Under the pieces are notes generated by a model, which saw nothing but the letters and a program-made list of their open reading frames with translations, did no database searches and was not told the DNA's origin. The translations under genes and the position numbers were made by a program. 7,747 bases of DNA from an uncultured Mycoplasma sp. (lineage in GTDB: Bacteria; Bacillota_I; Bacilli_A; Mycoplasmatales; Metamycoplasmataceae). Positions 1-6,987 of this stretch are shown piece by piece (the stretch's first letter is position 1; every line of letters starts with the position of its first letter). The stretch lies in NCBI GenBank assembly GCA_949293065.1, contig CASFBV010000019.1, forward strand, positions 1-7,747. The letters are read 5' to 3'.

Positions 1-25
1 ATATTTATTTTTTCTAGAATTACTT

Positions 26-58
26 GTCTTTCAAAATTCTCTATTTTTAAAGACTTTT
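26..58 (+). terminator. Candidate terminator of a gene lying upstream of the window
   Basis: Bases 26-37 and 43-54 form a 12-base-pair stem with one mismatch (C32 opposite T48), a 5-base loop (38-42), then TTTT at 55-58. The stem is AT-rich but long, as is usual in such genomes. One + strand frame stops at TAG 15-17 just before it, which would suit an upstream gene ending there. No protein can be recognised from the few codons left, so I do not annotate that gene. Confidence 0.45.
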
Positions 59-71
59 AATTGGATGGAAA

Positions 72-101
72 TTGAAGTTACATGGAATCTTGTGGTATAA
101 T
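72..101 (+). promoter_or_regulatory. Sigma-70-type promoter of the comEA-comEC operon
   Basis: A consensus -10 box TATAAT lies at 96-101 with an extended -10 TG at 93-94. TTGAAG at 72-77 is a fair -35 box, separated by 18 bases. Transcription should begin near 108, giving a leader of about 43 bases before the comEA start. No other gene start on the + strand lies between it and comEA. Confidence 0.75.
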
Positions 102-124
102 TATATTGACTAAACAATAAGTGT

Positions 125-151
125 TTTTTATCTCCTTTATGGAGGTAAAAG
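125..151 (+). promoter_or_regulatory. Hairpin sequestering the comEA ribosome binding site
   Basis: Bases 126-135 pair with 141-150 (ten consecutive pairs, with T131-G145 as a wobble) around the loop TTTAT at 136-140; T125 can add a further wobble with G151. The 3' arm contains the whole Shine-Dalgarno GGAGGT (141-146) and the stem ends at the GTG start codon. In the mRNA it would block initiation unless opened. This could be a thermosensor-like or protein-controlled switch, or simply low expression; the sequence shows only the fold. Confidence 0.55.
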
Positions 152-651
152 TGACTAAAAAATCTAAAATAATTTTGATAATTTCTTTGACAGCAATAGG
201 AATAACATCCATTGGGTTATTAACTTATTACTTTACAAAACCAAAAATCGTAAATAAAGTAAATACTAACAAATATGTTGTAACGGTTGATGGCGCTGTA
301 AAAAAACCTGGTGATTATCATTTTGATAAACCCAAGACATTAAGAGAAATATTATTTGAAGCAAGTTTATTAACAAATGCTGATATTTCTTCATTGGATT
401 TAGAAAAAATAATAAGAGAAGATTATCAAGTAGTTGTCCCATACAAAGTTGGAAGTGTTAAAAAAATAAAATGAAAAGATTTAAATTCAATAGAGCAATT
501 AACTGATTTGGGGGTTAAAAAATCAGTCGCTCAGATTATTTTAAATCATAGAAGACAAAACGAACATACAACATGAGAAGAAATTTTAGCTTTAAAAGGT
601 ATTGGGCAAACAACATTAAGTCAATTAAAAGACTTAATTGATCTTTCTTAA
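151..651 (+). CDS. comEA: ComEA-like competence DNA receptor (SLBB + helix-hairpin-helix)
   Basis: This 166-residue protein is probably a membrane-anchored double-stranded DNA receptor for natural transformation. Residues 1-6 are basic and 7-28 form a single membrane segment. An SLBB-like domain follows at about 41-107 (VDGAVKKPGDYHF at 46-58). The C-terminus carries the two helix-hairpin-helix halves: DLNSIEQLTDLGVKKSVAQI from 110 and LALKGIGQTTLSQLK near 146-160, which bind DNA non-specifically in the family. Trp108 and Trp142 are TGA codons. I chose GTG 151 because GGAGGT (141-146) lies five to six bases before it. ATG 139 has no SD and would put that SD inside the gene. The 3' end overlaps comEC by 79 bases, so the two are surely co-transcribed. 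The match to ComEA is strong in both domain order and gene neighbourhood, although the first HhH lacks the usual PGIG tip (it reads LGVKKS). Confidence 0.85.
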
Positions 652-1982
652 TTTTAACTTTAATTGCTCTTGAAATAATTTTTATTTTTTTAATTATAGA
701 AAACAAGAACATAATTTGATATTTTCTTGTAACCTTGAATTCTATTTTTATATTTCTAATTAGTTGAAAAATATTTTTAATACTAATACCTGTTTTAGGT
801 TGTTTTTTTGCTATAACGATTAGTATTGAACATTTTAGACCCAATCATTTTACAATTAATGAAAATGTGCAAGTTGTTAAAAAATTATCAAATGGCATTG
901 CTGTTAATTCATCTCAAAAAATAATCTTTGTAAAAACTTATGAGAATCTCTCAATTGATGATTTGGTATATCTAAAATCAAGTGATGTCGAAAAAATTAA
1001 TTCTGATTCTTCATTTAATAGATATTTAAAATCAGAGGGAATCTCTTATGTTGCAAATAATAGCACAATTAAATTTATTGGAACTAACGAAACTCCAAGA
1101 AGAGCATTTCAAGATTATTTGATTCGTGGTCCTTCATATTATTCAAGATATGCACCAATGATGTTGCTAGGATATAGATATTCTAAGAATAAAGTTGTGA
1201 TTGATAAAATTAAAAATATTTCAATATTGCATTTATTTACAATATCTGGATTTCATATCAATATAATATTGATGTTTATCGAATCAATTTTAAAAAGATT
1301 CAAATTAAAAAATAAGTACATTTATTTAATTCCTTCATTGATATTAATTTTTTATATTGTTTTAATGAATTTCCCAATTGCTGCGACAAGAGCTTTAATG
1401 TTTTCTATCTTATGTTTGTTAAATAAACATTTTTTTAATAATAAATTTAGTAAATTAAATCTTCTTTCAATAACAATGTTAATTTTTATATTGGTTAATC
1501 CTTTTATTATTTTTTCGACATCATTTATTTTTACTTATGTATTAACATTTGCAATTTTGTTAATTACTTCATCATTAAATAAAAAGTATATTAAGTTAAA
1601 AGTTATTTTAATTGGATGAATTTTTTCATCAATAATCAACATTGTTTTAAATGATGAAATAAATTTTACTTCAATTATTACTTCAATGATATTTAGCCCT
1701 ATTGTTTCATTTTCATACATTTTAACTTTTTTATTTTTTTGATTAAAACCTGTTATGGAAAATTATTATTTATTGGTTGATATAGCAATTAATATTTTTC
1801 AATACATTAAACTTGGTATTTCTTGTGCGTTGCCAATAGAAGCAATTGTTTCACTTTGTTCAATAATTTACATAGGGATTTTAATTCATATAGAAAAACC
1901 AAAAATTAGCGAAGAATGAAATAAAAATGATTTAACAAATCCTAAAATTTATAAATTGATGAATTTTCAATATTGATTATAA
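573..1982 (+). CDS. comEC: ComEC/Rec2-like DNA uptake channel, without C-terminal MBL domain
   Basis: This 469-residue polytopic membrane protein is the likely channel that takes single-stranded DNA across the membrane. The basic N-terminus (MRRNFSFKR) precedes about three membrane segments (24-42, 47-65, 67-85). A soluble OB-like domain follows (about 95-170) with the family-type motif FNRYLKSEGI at 148-157. The Competence domain then follows, with HLFTISGFH at 220-228 and FPIAATRALMF around 267-277, and more hydrophobic helices to the end. Bacillus ComEC is far longer because of a C-terminal metallo-beta-lactamase domain, which is absent here. Trp codons at 639, 717, 765, 1617, 1740, 1917 and 1974 are TGA. 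ATG 573 is the only ATG in the open frame after TAG 549-551 and before the first membrane helix. It has no clear SD, so translation is probably coupled to comEA; a start at a non-ATG codon near 651 is possible. The end overlaps the opposing DHH gene by six bases. Confidence 0.85.
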
Positions 1983-2936
1983 TTTCGCTGCCTTTTTAAC
2001 AATTTCATCAATTTGTTTTTCATCATAAATAATAGCACCAGATGCTTTTTTATGACCACCACCATTATATTGACGAGCTAAAACAGAAATATCTTTATCA
2101 CTTGATCTTAATCTAACTCTAATAGATCCATCTTTATTTTCAATAAAGAAAATTCAGATATCATAACCTTCAATGTTTGCTAAAAAGTCAACTCGATTTG
2201 ATGTTGCATCTGGAATATGTAATTTTTCAATATCTTTATTTTTAACAAAATAATAAATTACATTTTTGTGTGTTTTGAAATTTGCTAAGACATGCTGATT
2301 GAATTTAATTTCATCTAATGTTCTTTTTGATAGATTTTTATGAAGATTAAAAAAATCAAATTTAGATTCAAATAATCAAGAAGTAATTTCGTGTGTTCTG
2401 CTTGAAGTGTAGTCATAAAAAAATCTTCCGCTATCTGTATAAATTCCTAAATACAAAAATTGTGCTATTTCAGGTTTTAAAGGTTTTGAATCTATATTTC
2501 TAATGATGTCGCAAATTTGTTCAGCAGAAGAACAATAAGAACTATCAACAAATCTTAATTTATAATTAACATCATCTTCTTCTGGATGATGATCGATTCT
2601 AATTATTGAATTGAGTTTATTTTCCAAAATTATTTGGTTGCAAATAATTCGATTCGAATAATTTGCATCTACAATAATTCCAACTGATTTTTTTAAAATA
2701 TCATCAGAAGGAACATCATTAAATTCTCAATTTAAAAAATTAAATAGTCCTTCATTAGATCCTAATGCATAAATTTTTTTATTAGGAAATTTAAATTCTA
2801 ATCATTTTTTTAAACCTTGTTGTGAACCTAGGCAATCACCATCAGGTCTTATATGATGAAAAATAATAATATAATCATGATTTTTTATTTCTTTAATAAA
2901 TTCTTTTGCAAATTTTTTTACTATTTTATTTGACAT
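1977..2936 (-). CDS. nrnA: DHH/DHHA1 phosphoesterase, NrnA/MgpA-type (nanoRNase / pAp phosphatase)
   Basis: This 319-residue cytosolic Mn-dependent phosphoesterase belongs to a family that degrades very short oligonucleotides and, in several members, dephosphorylates pAp; MgpA-like copies are common in mycoplasmas. All family motifs are visible: HIRPDGDCLGS at 28-38, the metal Asp in IVDANYSNR (Asp90), the DHH triad at 115-117, YLGIYTDSGRFF after it, and the C-terminal DHHA1 substrate motif GGGHKKASGA at 292-301. Its length is normal for the family. ATG 2936 is preceded by AAAGGA (2949-2944) at seven bases. The start overlaps the rarA stop by one base (TAATG), so it is translated from the rarA transcript. 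Its stop sits inside the last codons of comEC on the other strand. Four Trp residues are TGA. Whether it acts on nanoRNA, pAp or a cyclic dinucleotide product cannot be told from sequence. Confidence 0.9.
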
Positions 2937-4165
2937 TATTTTTTCCTTTCTTCTAAACTAAGATTCATTTTTGTTTCAATATCATTTTTGTTAGGTACGT
3001 AATATTTTACATTCTTTAATTCTTTTGGTAAGTATTCTTGCTTAACTCATGCATTTTTATAATTATGTGGATATTTATAGTTTCCATAACCTAATTTTGT
3101 AGCAGATTTATAGTGAGTATCTTTTAAATGTTTTGGAATATCAAAATTGCCTGTTCCATTATGATCAATATCATAAAGAGCTTTTGTTATTGCATTAATT
3201 CCTGAATTTGATTTAGGAGATAAACACAACTCAATAACTGTATCAGCAAGAATTTGATTAGCCTCTGGGAAACCTAATCTTTCAGCAGAATTTGTTGCAA
3301 GAATAACTCTTGATAATAAATTAGGATTTGCAAGACCTACATCTTCATATGCCATTGCAATCATTCTTCTCGTGATTGATTGTAAATCTCCAATTTTGAT
3401 TAATCTCGCTAAATAATAAATTGATGCATCAACATCACTTCCGCGAAGTGATTTATGAAAAGCTGATTGTAAATCATAAAATTCATTGCCATATGAAGAA
3501 CCAATAACTTTTGAAGTAGGAATTAATTTTTTAAATATTTCATCACTTGGTTCTTCATCTTTATAAATTTTTGTTATAACATCTAAAATATTTAGCGCAG
3601 ATCTTAAATCACCTAATGAATAATTTACGATCATTTTTATTTTCCCTTCATTTAGTTTAAAACCATTATCTTTGATTATTTTTTCTAAACTTTCAAACAT
3701 TTCTTTTTCATTTATAGGTTTTAATTCTAAAATTTGGCACCTACTTCTAATAGCTGGATTGACAGTAAAAAAAGGATTTTCAGTTGTAGTTCCAAAAATT
3801 ATTAAATTGCCTTTTTCAAGATAAGAAAGCAAAATATCTTGTTTATCTTTATTCATTCTATGAATTTCATCAATAATAATTACAAAACTTTCATTATCAT
3901 TAACATTATCTTTTAATAGTTTATCTAGATCATTTTTCTTATCTTTTGTGGGATTGAAAGTTGCGAATCTCAAATTTAATTGATTACAAATAGCATTAGC
4001 CATTGATGTTTTTCCTATTCCTGGTAACCCAAAAAAAATGATTGAAAAAACTTGTTTGGTATCAATCATTTTTCTAATTAAACAATTTTCTCCTAATAAA
4101 TGAGATTGTCCAACAATATCTTCAATATTTTTAGGTTTTAAAATTTGTGAAAGCAATTTATTCAT
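2936..4165 (-). CDS. rarA: RarA/MgsA replication-associated recombination AAA+ ATPase
   Basis: This 409-residue clamp-loader-like AAA+ ATPase acts at stalled or damaged replication forks (Escherichia coli RarA/MgsA, yeast Mgs1 and human WRNIP1 family). Walker A is GLPGIGKT at 46-53, Walker B IIIDEIHR at 96-103, sensor 1 GTTTENP at 125-131 and the arginine finger region RSRC at 140-143. The C-terminal tetramerisation half has the family hallmarks AYEDVGLANP and SPKSNSGINAI. Family length is roughly 400-450, so it is complete. One Trp near the C-terminus (plus-strand TCA 3047-3049) is TGA; under the standard code the last 37 residues would be lost. No SD precedes ATG 4165 and the leader seems short, so initiation may be leaderless or near-leaderless. 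It is the first gene of a two-gene operon with the DHH phosphoesterase and is divergent from the PHP operon. Confidence 0.95.
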
Positions 4166-4195
4166 AAATAAATTTTAAATGATAAAATGAAAATG

Positions 4196-4235
4196 TATTT
4201 GAATAGTTTCGATACATTGAAAGTTTATTCAAATA
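4196..4235. repeat. 10-bp perfect inverted repeat between divergent operons (operator candidate)
   Basis: TATTTGAATA (4196-4205) and TATTCAAATA (4226-4235) are perfect reverse complements, with centres 30 bases apart (about three helical turns). A short inner pairing, TTTC 4207-4210 with GAAA 4219-4222, extends the dyad. The right arm covers the expected -35 position of the PHP operon promoter, so a bound regulator could block it and perhaps also affect rarA. No regulator gene is present in the window. AT-rich chance repeats are possible. Confidence 0.4.
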
Positions 4236-4245
4236 AATTTAGAAT

Positions 4246-4254
4246 TGTTAGAAT
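4246..4254 (+). promoter_or_regulatory. Extended -10 promoter element for the PHP-ATPase operon
   Basis: TGTTAGAAT gives an extended -10 TG (4246-4247) plus TAGAAT (4249-4254), five of six to consensus. The -35 region (about 4226-4231, TATTCA) is poor, as is common with extended -10 promoters. A second TTAGAAT at 4239-4245 makes a 9-base-spaced direct repeat. Transcription would start near 4261, some 40 bases before the gene. Confidence 0.45.
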
Positions 4255-4267
4255 GACAAATACTCGG

Positions 4268-4283
4268 TAGTTGAGAACAACTA
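4268..4283 (+). promoter_or_regulatory. Small leader hairpin before the PHP gene
   Basis: TAGTTG (4268-4273) and CAACTA (4278-4283) pair perfectly around the loop AGAA. The hairpin would lie near the 5' end of the mRNA, just ahead of the SD AAAGGAG (4289-4295), which it leaves free. It may protect the 5' end of the transcript or bind a protein. No U tract follows, so it is not a terminator. Confidence 0.4.
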
Positions 4284-4301
4284 ATTTTAAAGGAGAATCA
4301 A

Positions 4302-4976
4302 ATGATTAGAATAGACCTTCATTTGCATTCTTTTGTTTCAAGGTCAAATGGTGATGGAATAAAATGAGAATCACTTTATGATGCTATTGAAAAACTTCTA
4401 AATAACAATGTAAAAATCGCATCATTTTCTGATCATAATGTTTTAGATGTTGATTTTTATAACGAAGCTTTTGAATTAGCAAAAACAGCAAATATTTTGC
4501 TTTTACCTGCTATTGAAGTTAATGTTGTTAGAAGTGATGGAAAGATTGCAAATATTATTTTTGTTTTTGAAGATAATTTGTCTCAAGAACAATTATTAAA
4601 AATTAAAGATATTGCAAACAAGCAAATTCCTAAAAGAGGAATAAGTTTAAAAAAATGCAATGAAATATTTAATGAATTTAATACTATTAAAATACCTCAT
4701 GTAGGGAAAAGCGATCATTTTAAGTATGAAGATTTAGAAAAAATTAAATTTGATGCAATAGAAATTTCAAATGAAAATGATAAAAATTATTTATCTGTTT
4801 CTAAAAAAAACATAGCAACATCTGTAGTTGCATTTTCAGACACTCATAAATGAAATGAATATCCTCAATTAAATCGCTTAATAACGTTGATTGATATGAA
4901 GGAAATTTCATTTAAAGAATTAAAAGATAAATTAAATGAAAATAAAAAATATTTTGAAAGGAGAATAAATGATTAA
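4302..4976 (+). CDS. PHP-domain metal-dependent phosphoesterase/nuclease, partner of the downstream ATPase
   Basis: This 224-residue stand-alone PHP protein has the full metal-site set in order: DLHLHS (His7, His9), SDHN (Asp44, His45), PAIEV (Glu72), IPHVGK (His133) and FSDTHKW (Asp180, His182). PHP enzymes are trinuclear-metal phosphoesterases (polymerase proofreading domains, histidinol phosphatase, 5'-nucleases), so catalysis on a nucleic acid or nucleotide is plausible, but the substrate is not shown. Trp22 and Trp184 are TGA, so the standard code shows only the middle. The start is clear: SD AGGAG (4291-4295) lies six bases before ATG. Its end overlaps the ATPase gene by eight bases. 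In other bacteria I know PHP domains fused to the N-terminus of the same kind of ATPase (the proteins labelled TrlF in databases, from memory); the gene order here matches that domain order. It is not HisK or PolX: no histidine pathway or polymerase is nearby. Confidence 0.85.
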
Positions 4977-6603
4977 GGAATTGTGATTCAAAAAGACAAA
5001 TGATTTTTCAGCTAAACCATTTATTTTAACATTAGATAAAAACGTAAATGTAATTATAGGTCCAAAAGGTGGAGGAAAATCAACACTATTTGATTTAATT
5101 GCAGGTTTAAAAAACAACTATATTTCAGATTCGGTTATTAAAGCATTAGAGGCTTATAATTTAAAATTTGAAAAAGCGGTTAAATTCAGTAATGAAGAGA
5201 TTCTAGCTTCTCAACTTTCTAAAAAATCCAAAAAAGAAAAAGAAGAAGATTATAAAAATCGCAATGATGTAATTTATCAAGATGATCAAATTAAGAAAGA
5301 TTTAACAAGCATTAATGAAATTGAAAAAAATAAATTTGAATATGCAAAAAAACAAGTAAATAATTCAGAAAATGTAAATCAATTTGTAAAAGAAATTAAA
5401 GATTTATACCAATCTATGAATAATGTAAATGATTATTTCAAAAATGATGTTGTTAATATCAATTGAACAAACACATTTAAAATAAATGATTTAATTAATG
5501 AAGACAAATTATCTTTAATTACAAAAGTTGATTATAAACAAGTAGGTATTTCTAATTTAATTAAAGATGAAATAAAAGAATTTACAAATTTAGAAACATC
5601 AATAGAAGAAATGAATTTAAAATTAAAGCAATTTAATTTTTTTGATAAAAATCAAATTTTAATTGATGAAGAGTTTAATAATAAGTTGGATGAAAGAGTT
5701 GAAAAAGCAATTATTTCTAATCAAGAAATTTTAAACCTATTAGAACAAAGAAAAAACATTTTGAAAAAAATTGATTTGATGACAAAATCATTTTCAAGTT
5801 CTTATCGCAAAGAGATGGATAAAATAAAAAATGAAGATTATGCATCAAGTGGTTTAAAGAGTTATGAAATACAAGCCAAAAATCATTTTAAAAATTTAGC
5901 TTCCGATTTATACAAGGTAATTAGCAATTTTGAACAACTAAATTCAAAACCAATTGTTTTGAATATTGAAAATGATTTTAATCAATTAGATACTTTGATT
6001 TATAAAATTCCAGAAAATCTTTTAATTAATGATGAATCTAAAATTGAAATTTTAAAAATTGTTTTCCATTCCCCTGGTAGTTCAAGAGAAGATGTTACAA
6101 AGTGACTAAAGTCTTTAACTGAAAAAGGAATTAAAGAATTTAAAGAAGATAAAATTAAAAATTGTATTGCACGAGAGATTGTAGATCAAGTTAAAGTTTT
6201 GGTTGATTTTGGTAATGAAAAAAAAGATTATGATTCTTTATCATTAGGCCAAAGATCTATATATGGATTAAAATACAAGTTCAATAAATCTATAAGTCAA
6301 AATTTATATTTAGATCAACCTGAAGATAATTTGGATAATAATACAATAGCAAGTGAAATTTTACCAATGATTGACAAGAAAAAAGAACTACAGGTAATAA
6401 TTGTTACACATAATGCAAACATCGGGATTCTATCAAATCCTCAAAGAGTGATCATTGCAGATTTGAATAATAAAGAACAACCATATAAAATTGCAAACAT
6501 TGAAGATTTGATTAATGAAACATCAGCATACTATTTAGAAGGCGGAAGAGAATACCTTGCTCAAAGATATAACAAAATAATAGGAAACAAAGGAGAAAAA
6601 TAA
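4969..6603 (+). CDS. ABC-class (SMC/Rad50-like) ATPase with helical insert, TrlF-ATPase-like
   Basis: This 544-residue P-loop ATPase has its nucleotide-binding motifs split to the two ends, as in SMC/Rad50-type proteins. Walker A is GPKGGGKST at 31-39, and a possible Q-loop VIYQDDQI lies at 101-108. A Lys/Glu/Asn-rich, mostly helical middle spans about 75-400. The signature LSLGQRS is at 424-430, Walker B/D-loop YLDQPEDNLDN at 447-457 and the H-loop His481 in VIIVTHNAN. The DQPEDNLDN form is what I associate with ATPases fused to PHP domains rather than with transporters; there is no membrane segment. Trp6, Trp166 and Trp379 are TGA, which would break the gene into several pieces under the standard code. 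SD AGGAG (4959-4963) fixes ATG 4969. It overlaps PHP by eight bases and the next gene by one. I infer an ATP-gated sensor that controls the PHP enzyme. All ATPase residues look intact, so it is probably active. Confidence 0.85.
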
Positions 6604-6860
6604 TGATATTAGAAATTAAAAAAATAGATGATAAAAATATAATAGTTAAATTTGCTAATGAAGAATTAGATATTAATGAAAAATCTGAAAACTGAAATAC
6701 TGAAGGTATTAATAAGTTTTTAGTTAAACTTGCTTCAAAAACCCCATCAAATGAGAAAATAGATGTTTTATTTGATGAGCAAGAAGAAAATCTAATTTAT
6801 AAACATATTGTTAGTTTATTTAGAGAATTTGTTAATGAATATAATAGATTAAATGGATAA
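6603..6860 (+). CDS. Small acidic protein, third gene of the PHP-ATPase operon (unknown function)
   Basis: This 85-residue protein matches nothing I recognise. It is easily missed because Trp31 is TGA. Support for it being real: a strong SD AAAGGAG (6589-6595) seven bases before ATG 6603, a TAATG junction with the ATPase stop, a sensible composition without rare-codon oddities, and a terminator 27 bases after its stop. The N-terminal 25 residues read as a beta-hairpin pattern (ILEIKKIDDKNIIVKFA); the rest looks mixed or helical, ending in an amphipathic helix IYKHIVSLFREFVNEY at 65-80. It is net acidic (17 Asp/Glu against 12 Lys/Arg), with no cysteine, signal peptide or membrane helix. From its place in the operon I infer a subunit, inhibitor or specificity partner of the ATPase/PHP pair. 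Confidence 0.8.
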
Positions 6861-6887
6861 TTTTGCAGTAATGTCATAATAGTTTAT

Positions 6888-6924
6888 AAAAAGCATCTTT
6901 TCTTTATAGGACTAGATGCTTTTT
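6888..6924. terminator. Bidirectional intrinsic terminator between convergent operons
   Basis: Bases 6888-6898 pair perfectly with 6914-6924 (11 base pairs: AAAAAGCATCT with AGATGCTTTTT) around a 15-base loop. The T run closing the 3' arm serves the PHP operon on the + strand. The A run opening the 5' arm gives a U run for the convergent restriction gene on the - strand, whose stop is at 6983. It is the clearest terminator in the window. Confidence 0.85.
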
Positions 6925-6967
6925 CTATCTCTAATTTATATGTTATTTAGGAAAGCGATTTTTGGTT

Positions 6968-6987
6968 TTTAATATTTAAATATTAAA
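6968..6987. repeat. 20-bp perfect AT-only palindrome at the restriction gene stop
   Basis: TTTAATATTT at 6968-6977 is mirrored exactly by AAATATTAAA at 6978-6987. It includes the stop codon of the restriction gene (6983-6985). No U tract follows on the minus strand, so it is not a terminator by itself. It could be a chance product of extreme AT content. Confidence 0.35.

Noticed and set aside
2..100. Open frame ending at TAA 98-100, as a possible tail of an upstream gene
   Set aside because: It runs through the comEA promoter and the candidate terminator and uses TGG for Trp, unlike the TGA-rich genes here; probably not coding.
536..844. 102-codon minus-strand open frame
   Set aside because: It is the antisense of the comEC N-terminus and comEA 3' end; low-complexity Lys/Ile/Leu composition and no SD.
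1535..1720. 61-codon minus-strand open frame
   Set aside because: It is the complement of comEC membrane helices, a typical shadow.
4239..4254. TTAGAAT direct repeat as a distinct regulatory repeat
   Set aside because: Only two copies in AT-rich DNA, one of them being the -10 box; mentioned under the promoter instead.
4932..5117. 61-codon minus-strand open frame
   Set aside because: It is antisense to the ATPase Walker A region, with no start signal or family resemblance.
4969..6603. ATPase gene as a pseudogene broken by several stop codons
   Set aside because: Every interruption is TGA, read as Trp in this code; the frame is continuous and all ATPase motifs are intact.
4969..6603. ABC transporter ATPase
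   Set aside because: Walker A and the signature are about 385 residues apart with a helical insert, and no permease or membrane segment is nearby.
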